A stretch of DNA of 64,000 bases from Oscillospiraceae bacterium (GTDB lineage: Bacteria > Bacillota > Clostridia > Oscillospirales > Acutalibacteraceae). Below the pieces are notes generated by a model, which was given only the letters and a program-made list of their open reading frames with translations, was not told the DNA's origin and searched no databases. This document shows positions 50,739-60,032 of the stretch, one piece after another. The DNA is taken from positions 84,012-148,011 of the forward strand of contig SVOW01000006.1 of the NCBI GenBank assembly GCA_015066175.1, written 5' to 3'. Within the stretch, counting starts at the first letter, position 1. Every line of letters starts with the position of its first letter. The translations under genes were made by a program, and so were the position numbers.

Positions 50739-52616
50739 GTGTCAAAAGGGCTTTCAATTAAAGAACGCTTGCCGATACTCAGAAAATCATTTTTAATAGC
50801 ACTGATGGATTTTGTTTCAGTGGCAATTGCTTTTTTCTTCGGCTTATGGGTGAGGTATGATTTCAGCTTCAATGCAATGCTGCAGAATTTAACAAAAGAA
50901 TATCTGTGGTTTGTGCCTGTATGGGGCATCCTTACAATTATTGCTCTGGCTGTGTTTAACTTGTATAAAAGTGTCTGGACTTTTGTAAGCACAGATGAAT
51001 TTTTCCGGATAGTTGTATCATATTTTGTTCTGGGACTTCTTGGAGTTTTAGGATTTGTTACAGGATTATTCAATATGCCCGCAGCGTGCTACATAATAGG
51101 CTTTGTGTTAAGTTTCTGCTTTAGCGTGGCAATAAGATTCTCTTATCGTTTCCTGCGTCAGGTAAGGCTCTATATGAAACGTCACAGTCCTGACAGCGAT
51201 AAGAAAAATGTTATGATTATCGGTGCAGGTATGGCAGGCAGAGCTCTGATAACAGAATTTAAAAACAGCGAACATATATCAGACAGAGTGGCTTGCGTTA
51301 TTGACGATAACCCGCAGAAAATAGGTAAAATGCTTGGCGGAGCTCCGATTGTAGGCGGCAGAGATGACATTATCAGTTCAGTTGAAAAATATAAAATCGA
51401 TAAAATCATTTATGCAATTGCAGCAAGTGATTCTGAAACTAAAAAAGAAATTCTCGATATCTGCTCAAGAACAGGTTGCCAGGTGCAGATAATTCCTGCT
51501 GTTTATCAGCTTGTAAACGGTGAGGCGAATGTAAGCAAACTCCGTAAAGTTGATGCTCAGGACTTGCTCGGCCGTGATCCTATAAAAGTAAATATGGATG
51601 AAATTTATGAATTCATCAGCGGTAAGGTTGTTATGGTAACAGGCGGTGGCGGTTCAATCGGCAGCGAGCTTTGCCGTCAGATTGCACGTTCACATCCCAA
51701 ACAGCTTATTATTTTTGATATTTATGAAAACAATGCTTATGAAATTCAGATGGAGCTTGAAAGGGAATATCCCGGACTTAACCTTGAGGTGCTTATCGGT
51801 TCAGTAAGAAACACAGCACGTCTTGATTATGTTGTGGGCGAATATAAGCCTGAAATTGTTTTCCACGCTGCAGCACATAAACACGTTCCGCTTATGGAAG
51901 ACAGCCCCAATGAAGCAATCAAAAACAATGTTTTCGGCACATATAAAATGGCACAGGCTGCTGCAAAATACGGTGTAAAACGTTTTGTTCTTATTTCAAC
52001 AGACAAGGCTGTTAATCCCACAAATATTATGGGTGCATCAAAACGACTTTGTGAGATGGTTGTGCAGATGATGAACCGTAAATCAGACACAGAGTTTGTA
52101 GCCGTTCGTTTCGGCAATGTTCTCGGCTCAAACGGCAGTGTTATTCCGCTTTTCAAAAAGCAGATTGAAGCAGGCGGCCCCGTTACTGTTACTCACCCTG
52201 ATATTATCCGTTACTTTATGACAATTCCTGAAGCTGTAAGCCTTGTGCTTCAGGCAGGTTTCTATGCAAAAGGCGGCGAAATTTTTGTGCTTGATATGGG
52301 TGAGCCTGTTAAAATTGACACAATGGCAAGGCAGCTTATCCGTCTTTCAGGGTTTGAGCCTGACGTTGATATAAAGGTTGAATATACAGGCCTTCGTCCC
52401 GGTGAAAAGTTGTATGAAGAGCTTCTTATGAAAGAAGAAGGAATGCAGGACACTGAAAACAAGCTTATTCACATCGGCAAACCTATTGAAATGGATGACG
52501 ATTTGTTTGTATCACAGCTTGAAAAGCTTGACAAAACAGCAAAGGATGAAAAAGCAGATATCAAGAGCCTTGTGGCAGAAATCGTGCCTACTTATAAGAG
52601 AAAAGACAACAAATAA
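50739..52616 (+). CDS. Membrane-bound nucleoside-diphosphate sugar dehydratase (CapD/WbpM family)
   Basis: A 625-residue protein with four N-terminal membrane helices, a first NAD-like fold (KKNVMIIGAGMAGRALI, about 150-160) and a second SDR domain (VVMVTGGGGSIGSELCRQI, about 290). It has VFHAAAHKHVPLMEDSP and STDKAVNPTNIMGASKRLCE with the modified active site of the 4,6-dehydratases. It likely makes UDP-4-keto-6-deoxy-GlcNAc or a related sugar. GTG at 50739 is preferred since AGGATG lies eight bases upstream. It opens a four-gene run. Confidence 0.9.
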   Translation: MSKGLSIKERLPILRKSFLIALMDFVSVAIAFFFGLWVRYDFSFNAMLQNLTKEYLWFVPVWGILTIIALAVFNLYKSVWTFVSTDEFFRIVVSYFVLGLLGVLGFVTGLFNMPAACYIIGFVLSFCFSVAIRFSYRFLRQVRLYMKRHSPDSDKKNVMIIGAGMAGRALITEFKNSEHISDRVACVIDDNPQKIGKMLGGAPIVGGRDDIISSVEKYKIDKIIYAIAASDSETKKEILDICSRTGCQVQIIPAVYQLVNGEANVSKLRKVDAQDLLGRDPIKVNMDEIYEFISGKVVMVTGGGGSIGSELCRQIARSHPKQLIIFDIYENNAYEIQMELEREYPGLNLEVLIGSVRNTARLDYVVGEYKPEIVFHAAAHKHVPLMEDSPNEAIKNNVFGTYKMAQAAAKYGVKRFVLISTDKAVNPTNIMGASKRLCEMVVQMMNRKSDTEFVAVRFGNVLGSNGSVIPLFKKQIEAGGPVTVTHPDIIRYFMTIPEAVSLVLQAGFYAKGGEIFVLDMGEPVKIDTMARQLIRLSGFEPDVDIKVEYTGLRPGEKLYEELLMKEEGMQDTENKLIHIGKPIEMDDDLFVSQLEKLDKTAKDEKADIKSLVAEIVPTYKRKDNK

Positions 52617-52646
52617 TTTTTATACATTTATTATGGGGGTTAATGT

Positions 52647-53267
52647 ATGTACAGTAAATTTTTCAAACGTCTTATTGACATTGTGCTTTCAGGATTAGGG
52701 ATTCTTTTCCTTTCTCCCGTGTTTCTTATTCTTGCAATTGCAATCAAAATTGACGACCCCGGCCCTGTTTTCTTCAAACAGAAGAGGCTTACAATTCATA
52801 AGAATTATTTCAACATTATGAAATTCCGCACAATGAAGATGGAAACTCCCAAAGATATGCCCACACATCTTCTTGAAAATCCTGAACAGTATATTACAAA
52901 AGTGGGCAGAATACTCAGGAAAACTTCACTTGATGAACTTCCCCAGCTTTTTCAGATTTTTACAGGAAAAATGTCTGTTATCGGCCCTCGTCCTTGTTTG
53001 TGGAATCAGTATGATTTAATTGAAGAGCGTGACAAATACGGTGCAAACGATGTGCGCCCCGGTCTTACAGGTTGGGCACAGATTAACGGCAGAGATGAGC
53101 TTCCCATTGATGTGAAAGCAAAGTTTGACGGTGAATATGTTGAAAGAATGAGTTTCTTTTTTGACATAAAATGCTTTGTGGGCACAGTTGTGTCAGTGCT
53201 TAAATCTGATGGTGTTGTGGAAGGCGGCACAGGCGAATTGGAAAAGAAGGAGCTTGAGAAAAAATGA
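52647..53267 (+). CDS. Initiating sugar transferase (PglC/WcaJ family)
   Basis: A 206-residue monotopic phosphoglycosyl transferase that links a sugar phosphate to undecaprenyl phosphate. The signature is KRLIDIVLSGLGILFLSP (re-entrant helix), PVFFKQKRLT, IMKFRTMKMET, LRKTSLDELPQLF (catalytic Asp-Glu) and SVIGPRP with RPGLTGWAQINGRDEL. GGGGG sits seven bases before ATG 52647. It starts the lipid-linked oligosaccharide. Confidence 0.93.
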   Translation: MYSKFFKRLIDIVLSGLGILFLSPVFLILAIAIKIDDPGPVFFKQKRLTIHKNYFNIMKFRTMKMETPKDMPTHLLENPEQYITKVGRILRKTSLDELPQLFQIFTGKMSVIGPRPCLWNQYDLIEERDKYGANDVRPGLTGWAQINGRDELPIDVKAKFDGEYVERMSFFFDIKCFVGTVVSVLKSDGVVEGGTGELEKKELEKK

Positions 53268-54040
53268 AAATTTTAATCACAGGTGCCGGCAGTTACATCG
53301 GTATGTGCTTTGAAGAATATATGAAAAATTTTCCTGATTATCAGGTTGATACGCTTGATATGCTCCAAAAAAATTGGGAGAGCAAAGATTTTTCATCATA
53401 CGATTCAATTTACCACGTTGCAGGCATTGCCCACAGAAAAGAAACTGAAGAAAACGCAAATCTTTATTATGAAGTGAACAGAGATTTAGTTTTAAAGGTT
53501 GCAGAAAAAGCAAAAAGAGAAAATGTAAAACAATTCGTTTTCTTGAGTTCAATGAGCGTCTACGGTGTTGAAGAAGGCGTTATTACAAAAGATACTCCGC
53601 CCAACCCGAAAAGCAACTACGGCAAATCAAAAATTCAGGCAGAAGAACTTCTTGGAAATCTGAGAAGTGATGATTTTAAAATTGCAATAATGCGTCCGCC
53701 TATGGTTTATGGTGACGGTTGCAAAGGTAATTATCAGATGCTTGTGAAATTTGCAAAAATGCTTCCTGTTTTCCCGGATTATGAAAATAAGAGAAGTATG
53801 ATTCACGTTGATAATTTAAGCAAGTTTGTGAAAAATCTGATTGATGAAGAAAAAGACGGACTTTTCTTCCCGCAGGACGAAAATTATGTCTGCACCTGCA
53901 AAATGGTGAAAGAAATCGGAAACGGTATGGGCAAAAATATAAAACTTCTTAAAATAATGAACCCTGCAGTTTCAATTCTTAAAAAGTTAACAACTCAGGG
54001 CAAAAAAGCTTTTGGTGATTTAATTTATGATATCAAGTGA
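53264..54040 (+). CDS. NAD-dependent sugar epimerase/dehydratase
   Basis: A 258-residue SDR protein with KILITGAGSYIGMCFEEY, the active site SMSVYGVEEGV and YGKSKIQAEELL (YxxxK) and MRPPMVYGDG. It belongs to the UDP-glucose-4-epimerase-like group (a WbpK or FnlB type is possible). The start overlaps the transferase stop (ATGA). It likely modifies the 4-keto sugar made upstream. Confidence 0.88.
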   Translation: MKILITGAGSYIGMCFEEYMKNFPDYQVDTLDMLQKNWESKDFSSYDSIYHVAGIAHRKETEENANLYYEVNRDLVLKVAEKAKRENVKQFVFLSSMSVYGVEEGVITKDTPPNPKSNYGKSKIQAEELLGNLRSDDFKIAIMRPPMVYGDGCKGNYQMLVKFAKMLPVFPDYENKRSMIHVDNLSKFVKNLIDEEKDGLFFPQDENYVCTCKMVKEIGNGMGKNIKLLKIMNPAVSILKKLTTQGKKAFGDLIYDIK

Positions 54041-54049
54041 GGAAAACAA

Positions 54050-55639
54050 ATGAAAAAAATAACTTCTGTAATTCTTATAATAACAATTATTGTAACTCTT
54101 TTTGCATCGTGTAAAAAGGAAGAAGCATCGGGCGAATCTGTGCAAGAAACAACAACCACTGCACAGCAGGCACAGCAGAATGCTGCCCCCGGTGACTCAT
54201 CAGGCTTTCTTATCGGTGGAGAAGACCATGTGGAATTAGGCAAGCCTGATAAATACCTTGACCCTCAGGAAGTTTATTCAAAAATAGAATATACACCTGA
54301 AATGTTCAGGGGCGATTATTGGATTCTCGGCGGAGAAGAGGCAAAAAATGAGCTGTTTGTAGATGCTGAATTTACAATTTTTAATTATAACGGAGAAGAC
54401 CGAGAAATTGCGTTAACACCTTATTGTGTTGAAGCCGGAAAGCACACAACCAACCATGTGGTAAGTTTTGTTGAAGGTTATAATTGGGCTCGTTTAAGTT
54501 TCCCTGAAAAATTGTCAGGTGACAGAAAAAGTTATTTTGCGGTTTTTTGTGCTTACACAATTGAGGGCAATAAAATCATTTTCACACCATTCAGTAATTA
54601 CAGCTATGACGATGCAACAGAGAAAATTACATATGCTTTTTCAGATGTGAAATTAGAGTTTGAGTTTTCTTTTTGCGGAACAAACCTTACGTTATCCACA
54701 GATGAAAAAAGTGTTACCTACTCTTCAAGTCGTTCTATTAGCAGCCCTGATGAAACCAGAATTTATGTAAGTAACTATATTTCTGATGGTTCAAAGAAAT
54801 TAAATAATATTAACTATATAAGTATGACTTACACAAGAGATGATGCAAGATTATGTCTGACTCAGGAATCTGTTGGTACTATTTATGATTCAGTTTATGT
54901 GTATAATTCAGTTGCTCTGATGGAAGATAATGGTCGCATAACAATGACAATTCCCTTTGAAACAGGCACAAAAACATATCAGTTTGTTTATTTCTATTGT
55001 GGATCAGATGGTATTATTTTAACGGACGGAGAGAATACATATTACTATAACGCGTCACATCTTGAATATAAAAATTACGATACACGCAAGTATCTTTCTG
55101 AAGATCAGACAGGTCAGATTGATAATTTGACAGATGCAGAATTAGAAGCGATCGTTGAAAAGAAAGATAATCTTCTTACAGACCTTGCAGATGCTTTTGA
55201 AGCAGAGGGAATCAATGTTACAATCAACGAAGAATATGGTGAACTTGTTATAGATTCATCAGTTATTTTCGGCGGAGATTCTGCAGTGCTTTCAGCAGAC
55301 GGTAAAGCATTCCTCAACAAATTCCTGAAAGCATACACATCAATCGTATTCTCACCTGAATATGAAGATTTCATTCTTAAAACAGTTGTTGAAGGTCACA
55401 CAGCACCGGTATCAGGCAGTACATATGAAAGTGGTCTGCCTTTGTCAGAAGAAAGAGCAGAAGTTGTAAGAGACTACTGTATTTCATCTGAAACAGGTGT
55501 TGACACAACAAAACTCGCAAATGCTCTCGAAGCAGTGGGTTATTCAAATTCCAAACCCATTCACGATGCAGACGGTAATGTGGATATGGATGCCTCACGC
55601 AGAGTTTCATTCAAGTTTATAATTAACCTTGATGCATAA
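54050..55639 (+). CDS. Lipoprotein with OmpA-like C-terminal domain
   Basis: A 529-residue lipoprotein: signal peptide and lipobox LFASCKK near residue 21, a Thr/Gln/Ala linker, a large beta-rich middle (about 60-370), and from about 385 a C-terminal domain that resembles OmpA/MotB peptidoglycan-binding folds (LVIDSSVIFGGDSAVLSADG, VEGHTAPVSGSTYESGLPLS, DASRRVSFKFII). The N-terminal lipid and C-terminal cell-wall grip would bridge membrane and wall. It is 9 bases after the epimerase gene, so it is probably part of the same transcript. The middle part is unrecognised. Confidence 0.78.
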   Translation: MKKITSVILIITIIVTLFASCKKEEASGESVQETTTTAQQAQQNAAPGDSSGFLIGGEDHVELGKPDKYLDPQEVYSKIEYTPEMFRGDYWILGGEEAKNELFVDAEFTIFNYNGEDREIALTPYCVEAGKHTTNHVVSFVEGYNWARLSFPEKLSGDRKSYFAVFCAYTIEGNKIIFTPFSNYSYDDATEKITYAFSDVKLEFEFSFCGTNLTLSTDEKSVTYSSSRSISSPDETRIYVSNYISDGSKKLNNINYISMTYTRDDARLCLTQESVGTIYDSVYVYNSVALMEDNGRITMTIPFETGTKTYQFVYFYCGSDGIILTDGENTYYYNASHLEYKNYDTRKYLSEDQTGQIDNLTDAELEAIVEKKDNLLTDLADAFEAEGINVTINEEYGELVIDSSVIFGGDSAVLSADGKAFLNKFLKAYTSIVFSPEYEDFILKTVVEGHTAPVSGSTYESGLPLSEERAEVVRDYCISSETGVDTTKLANALEAVGYSNSKPIHDADGNVDMDASRRVSFKFIINLDA

Positions 55640-55645
55640 AAATTA

Positions 55646-55680
55646 TACAGCCTTGCTGATGCAAGGCTGTATTTTTTATT
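55646..55680. terminator. Terminator between the lipoprotein and convergent ktrA
   Basis: ACAGCCTTG pairs with CAAGGCTGT around CTGATG, then ATTTTTTATTT. It can serve both strands. Confidence 0.83.
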
Positions 55681-56326
55681 TCAGTTTATTCAGTTTTTCT
55701 GTGTTTGCAATAACCACTAATTTCATGTTTTTTTCAAGAGGTTTCTGCGGGTCAAAATCAATGCTTACTTCGCCGTTTTGTCTGATTGCCACAACGTTGA
55801 GAGAATATTTTTTTCTCAGGTCAAGCTGAAGCAGGTTTTTGCCTGTCCATTCGTTTCTGACTTCAAGCTCAACCATACTTACGTCTTTTGAAAGCTCGAT
55901 AACATCCATAAATCCTGAACTTAAAATGTTTTTTGCAAGTCTTGTGCCTGATTCGCTTTCAGGTAAAACCGCAATGTCTGCACCTACTTTGCTTAAAATT
56001 TTACGGTGCATTTCACTTGCACATTTTGCAATTACAGTTTCAACTCCTGCTTCTTTGCAGAGGGTCACTGCCATTACACTTGCCTCTAAACTTCCTGCCA
56101 TTGCAACAATTACCACATCGATATTTGACACACCAAGCTGTCTGATAACATCAGGGTCGGTTACATCTGCGCATTTGCAAAGGGGAATTTCATTGATGGC
56201 ATCGTCAACAATTTCCTGCGAAATGTCAACTGCCAACACTTCAGCACCGCTTGAACTTAATTCTTTTGCAACAGCAAAGCCGTATCTGCCAAGCCCGAAA
56301 ACTGCATAAGTTTTGTATATACTCAT
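55676..56326 (-). CDS. ktrA: Potassium uptake regulatory protein KtrA/TrkA
   Basis: RCK protein that gates the KtrB channel. The 216-residue protein starts with the NAD/ATP-binding VFGLGRYGFAVAKELSS and an acidic D in VLAVDIS, then has an RCK_C domain (VSMVELEVRNEWTGKNLLQL). RCK_C in related Ktr proteins binds c-di-AMP. Its stop codon touches the bidirectional terminator. It is 16 bases after ktrB. Confidence 0.9.
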   Translation of the reverse strand: MSIYKTYAVFGLGRYGFAVAKELSSSGAEVLAVDISQEIVDDAINEIPLCKCADVTDPDVIRQLGVSNIDVVIVAMAGSLEASVMAVTLCKEAGVETVIAKCASEMHRKILSKVGADIAVLPESESGTRLAKNILSSGFMDVIELSKDVSMVELEVRNEWTGKNLLQLDLRKKYSLNVVAIRQNGEVSIDFDPQKPLEKNMKLVVIANTEKLNKLK

Positions 56327-56342
56327 AATTTTTTCTCCTGTC

Positions 56343-57701
56343 TTATCCCACGCTGATATCTTCCGTGGGATTTTTTATAATATTTTTCTTTTCTTTTTTC
56401 ATATTGAATGCAATTGCAAGTGAAATAGGACCGACTCTGCCCAGATACATTGTGGCAATAATTATAATCTTGCCCCACATATCAAGGTAAGGAGTAAGAT
56501 TTTTTGTAAGGCCTACAGTTGCAGTTGCACTGACAGTTTCATAAACAATATCAAGTGCCGAAGCATCTGTTACAGCGCTTAAAAGCACAGTTGAAACAAA
56601 CATAATAATAAAAGACATACTTGTTACGGAAACAGCCTTGCTGATTGCACTTTTGGGAATGTTTCTGTTAAAGAGTGTTACTTCGTCTTTGTTTCTTATT
56701 GCCGAAAAAGCAGATGCAAGAAGCACAACTATTGTAACTGTCTTGATACCGCCTGCAGTGCCCACAGGTGAGCCACCGATAAACATCAGCATAAGGCAAA
56801 TAATTGAAGTTGCGTTTGTCAGATTTTCCTGAGGTACACTTGCAAAGCCTGCAGTCCTCGTTGTTACAGATTGAAAAAGAGAAACCTGAATTTTATCAAA
56901 GAGAGAAAATTTTTCAATAGTAAGCGGGTTTTTGTATTCAAAAATAAAAATCAGAATTGCACCTGCAAAGATAAAAACAAGCGTGCTTGAAAGAACAATT
57001 TTACTGTGAAGTGTGAGATTTTTTATGCACCTGAATTTTTTTGTTCTGAAATTCGTGAAAACTCTGATTAAATCCCACCATACGATGTAGCCGAGACCGC
57101 TTATTATAATCAGTAAACTTGTAACAATATTTATCATCGGGTTAGTGGCATAACCGCAAAGGCTGTCGGCAGAAATTATGTCAATGCCCGCATTGCAGAA
57201 AGCGGAAACTGAATTGAAAACAGAAAACCAGATTCCTTTCAATCCGAATTGTGGAACAAAAACAGTCATATAAAGCAGTGCTCCTGTGCCTTCTACAATG
57301 AAAGTTCCCAAAATAACTTTTTTGACAAATTTAACAAGCCCTGAAAGTGTGTTAAGGTTGAATGCGTCCTGAATAAGAAGCCTGTCAGCAATGCCGATTT
57401 TTTTGTGCAGGGCAATCATAATTCCTGACATAATTGTGATGATGCCAAGACCGCCTATCTGAATAAGAAACAGAATCACAATATGCCCGAAAGTGCTCCA
57501 TGTTGAAAAGGTGGGCACAGTCACAAGGCCTGTAACGCAGGTTGAAGTGGTTGCTGTAAACAAAGCGTCAATGTAAGCCACGCTTTTGCCGCTTGCAGAG
57601 CTTATCGGCAGTGAAAGGAGGATGCTTCCGATTAGAATTGCAGCGAGAAAGGTGAACATAATAATCTGCGTTGTAGAAAACGAAAAATGTTTTTTCTTCA
57701 T
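56343..57701 (-). CDS. ktrB: Potassium transporter KtrB (TrkH family)
   Basis: The 452-residue channel-like subunit has four M1-P-M2 repeats, each with a selectivity-type Gly: TSTCVTGLV, FNSVSAFCNAGIDI, SVTTRTAGFASV and SATATVGLTKNLTP are recognisable. Length and helices fit KtrB. ATG 57701 has a GAAAGGAG site; the longer frame upstream is disregarded. It forms a K+ uptake operon with ktrA. Confidence 0.92.
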   Translation of the reverse strand: MKKKHFSFSTTQIIMFTFLAAILIGSILLSLPISSASGKSVAYIDALFTATTSTCVTGLVTVPTFSTWSTFGHIVILFLIQIGGLGIITIMSGIMIALHKKIGIADRLLIQDAFNLNTLSGLVKFVKKVILGTFIVEGTGALLYMTVFVPQFGLKGIWFSVFNSVSAFCNAGIDIISADSLCGYATNPMINIVTSLLIIISGLGYIVWWDLIRVFTNFRTKKFRCIKNLTLHSKIVLSSTLVFIFAGAILIFIFEYKNPLTIEKFSLFDKIQVSLFQSVTTRTAGFASVPQENLTNATSIICLMLMFIGGSPVGTAGGIKTVTIVVLLASAFSAIRNKDEVTLFNRNIPKSAISKAVSVTSMSFIIMFVSTVLLSAVTDASALDIVYETVSATATVGLTKNLTPYLDMWGKIIIIATMYLGRVGPISLAIAFNMKKEKKNIIKNPTEDISVG

Positions 57702-57777
57702 AATTGCTCCTTTCTTGAAAATCATTTCTGTTGCTAAAAAGTATACCACAAAAAAATTCGTCTTTCAATAAAAACAA

Positions 57778-57806
57778 TTGATTATCTTTCAACTATGTGG
57801 TATAAA
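57778..57806 (+). promoter_or_regulatory. Predicted promoter of the GH78 gene
   Basis: TTGATT (57778-57783) and TATAAA (57801-57806), 17-base spacer, about 23 bases before the ATG at 57829. Confidence 0.5.
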
Positions 57807-57828
57807 TAAATCACGGAGGTGTTTTTTT

Positions 57829-59946
57829 ATGGATTTTGCAATGTGCAAATGGATAGGCTCAGGGATAAAATCTTTCCCTGTTGATATATTATCTGAACTT
57901 GATTTTAATAAAAATGAAAAAGCCATTATCACAATCGGATGTCTTGGCTCTTTCAGGCTTTACATAAACGGCAGAAAGGTGAGTGACGACCTTTTTCAGC
58001 CCCTTAATACTGATTTTGAAAAAAGATATAATATGGAATACGGTGGTTTTCCTTTTGATGAAGAATTCCGTCACAGACTTTATTGCCCACAGTATGATAT
58101 TACTGATTACCTTGATGAAGGCAGAAATGAAATTATGTTTATGCTGGGTTCAGGTTTTTATGAAGAATATGACTACGGCACTGCGAAAATATGCTGGAAA
58201 ATTGAAATTGCAGATGAAGCGGGCAAGATAAAAACTGTCTGCTCTGACGGCAGCGAAAAAATGAGAGCATCTTTTGTGAAAGAAGCAGATGTAATAAGAG
58301 GTGAAACTCACGATTATACATCGGAATCTGAATGGGAAAATGTGAAAATTCAGACTGCACCCGACACAAGATTTTTATTGCAGGATTGCCCTGCTGACAA
58401 GGTTGCAAGAAAATTGACACCGAAATATCTTGGTAATAACATCTACGATGCAGGGGAAGTGCTTGCAGGTTATGTTGTGCTGAAAAGCAACAAAAAGCAG
58501 ATTGTTAAAGTGAGATACGGCGAACTTCTTGATAAAAACGGAAAACTTGACAAAGACCATATTTACGACCAGCACACAGTTTATATAACAGATGACAAAG
58601 ATAGAATTCTTTTTCCTTATTTTACGTGGCTTTGTTTCAGATATTTTGAAATTGAAGGCGATGTTGAAATCGTTTCCTGCGATGTTGCACACAGCGATGT
58701 TAAAGTAAATTCATCTTTTGAATGCAGCAACAGCACACTCAACCATCTTTATAAAGCCTACATACGAACTCAGCTTGCAAATATGCACTGCGGTATTCCC
58801 TCTGACTGCCCTCATACTGAAAGACGCGGTTACACAGGCGACGGTCAGCTTACCTGTGCTGCTGCAATGACACAGCTTGATGCACAGAAATTCTACAAAA
58901 AATGGATTGGCGACATCTGCGACTGTCAGGATGAAAAAACAGGTCACATTCAGTATACAGCGCCCTTTGTACAGTCAGGCGGTGGTCCCGGCGGATGGGG
59001 CTGTGCAATAGTTGTTGTGCCTTATATGTACTATAAATTCTACGGTGAAAAAGAAATTTTTGAAGAAACTTTTCCGAGAATGTATAAATGGTTTTCTTAC
59101 CTTGAAAGTCACAGTGAAAACGACCTGATAACATCTGATTTGCCGGGCGTGTGGTGCTTGGGAGATTGGTGTGTGCCTGAACAGAACAGATTAAACAAAC
59201 TTTGTGCCAACACAATTCCCGAACCTTTTGTCAACACTTATTTCTATATCAAGTCAATGGAATATTTCCTTGAAATAGGTGAAATTATCGGGGATAATTC
59301 ACACAAGGAAGAAATTGAAAGCCGTATTGCAAAGAAAAAACAGGCACTTGTAAAAACTTATTTTTCAGAAGAAACAGGTGACTTTGCTTTAAATGAACAA
59401 GGAGCAAATGCGTTTGCAGTCGATCTTGGCTTAGGAGATAACCGTACTTTTGAAAATATGATAAATAAATATACACAGAGAAAAATGTACGATACGGGCA
59501 TTTTCGGCACTGATATTGCAACACGTGTTCTGTTTGAAAAAGGAAGAAGCGATATTGCCACAATGCTTCTCACTTCAGAAAAAGAAATTTCGTTCTATAA
59601 TCAGATTAAAAACGGCGCCACAACAATTCTCGAATATTGGAATGGTGTGCGTTCACAGTGCCATCCTATGTTCGGTGCAGTTACAAGGTATCTTTTTGAA
59701 TATATTCTCGGCATCCGTCAGGCAGAAGATTCAGTTGCATATGAAAAGGTGATTATTGAGCCTGTGTGTATGAAAGAAATTCCGTCTGCGAAAGGTAAAA
59801 TCACAACTCAAAAAGGTGAAATTTCAGTTGAGTATAACGAAGATGAAATCGCAGTAACCATTCCTGAAAAAATAAATGCAGTTCTGAAAATTAACGAAAA
59901 AGAAGCAAAACTGAAATCAGGTAAAAATATTTTCAAAAAGCAATAA
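57829..59946 (+). CDS. Alpha-L-rhamnosidase, GH78 family
   Basis: GH78 releases terminal alpha-L-rhamnose. The 705-residue protein has N-terminal beta-sandwich domains (LGSFRLYINGRKVSDD and YDITDYLDEGRNEIMFMLG) and an (alpha/alpha)6 barrel with SDCPHTERRGYTGDGQLTC, the catalytic-acid region of the family, and later GATTILEYWNGV. No signal peptide, so it acts on imported rhamnosides or pectin and flavonoid fragments. CGGAGG precedes ATG 57829. It stands alone next to ktrB. Confidence 0.88.
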   Translation: MDFAMCKWIGSGIKSFPVDILSELDFNKNEKAIITIGCLGSFRLYINGRKVSDDLFQPLNTDFEKRYNMEYGGFPFDEEFRHRLYCPQYDITDYLDEGRNEIMFMLGSGFYEEYDYGTAKICWKIEIADEAGKIKTVCSDGSEKMRASFVKEADVIRGETHDYTSESEWENVKIQTAPDTRFLLQDCPADKVARKLTPKYLGNNIYDAGEVLAGYVVLKSNKKQIVKVRYGELLDKNGKLDKDHIYDQHTVYITDDKDRILFPYFTWLCFRYFEIEGDVEIVSCDVAHSDVKVNSSFECSNSTLNHLYKAYIRTQLANMHCGIPSDCPHTERRGYTGDGQLTCAAAMTQLDAQKFYKKWIGDICDCQDEKTGHIQYTAPFVQSGGGPGGWGCAIVVVPYMYYKFYGEKEIFEETFPRMYKWFSYLESHSENDLITSDLPGVWCLGDWCVPEQNRLNKLCANTIPEPFVNTYFYIKSMEYFLEIGEIIGDNSHKEEIESRIAKKKQALVKTYFSEETGDFALNEQGANAFAVDLGLGDNRTFENMINKYTQRKMYDTGIFGTDIATRVLFEKGRSDIATMLLTSEKEISFYNQIKNGATTILEYWNGVRSQCHPMFGAVTRYLFEYILGIRQAEDSVAYEKVIIEPVCMKEIPSAKGKITTQKGEISVEYNEDEIAVTIPEKINAVLKINEKEAKLKSGKNIFKKQ

Positions 59947-59952
59947 AACTGA

Positions 59953-59981
59953 TTGACAAAATCTGTAGTAAAAAGTAAAAT
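59953..59981 (+). promoter_or_regulatory. Predicted promoter of pit
   Basis: TTGACA (59953-59958) and TAAAAT (59976-59981), 17-base spacer, about 50 bases before the pit ATG. Confidence 0.6.
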
Positions 59982-60032
59982 ATAGTTGCATTTAATCGTT
60001 GCAAAAAATATCAGGCGAAAGGAACGATGTAG

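Noticed and set aside
60026..60031. Minimal ATG-TAG frame just before the pit start
   Set aside because: Probably chance; no leader peptide or known regulatory logic.
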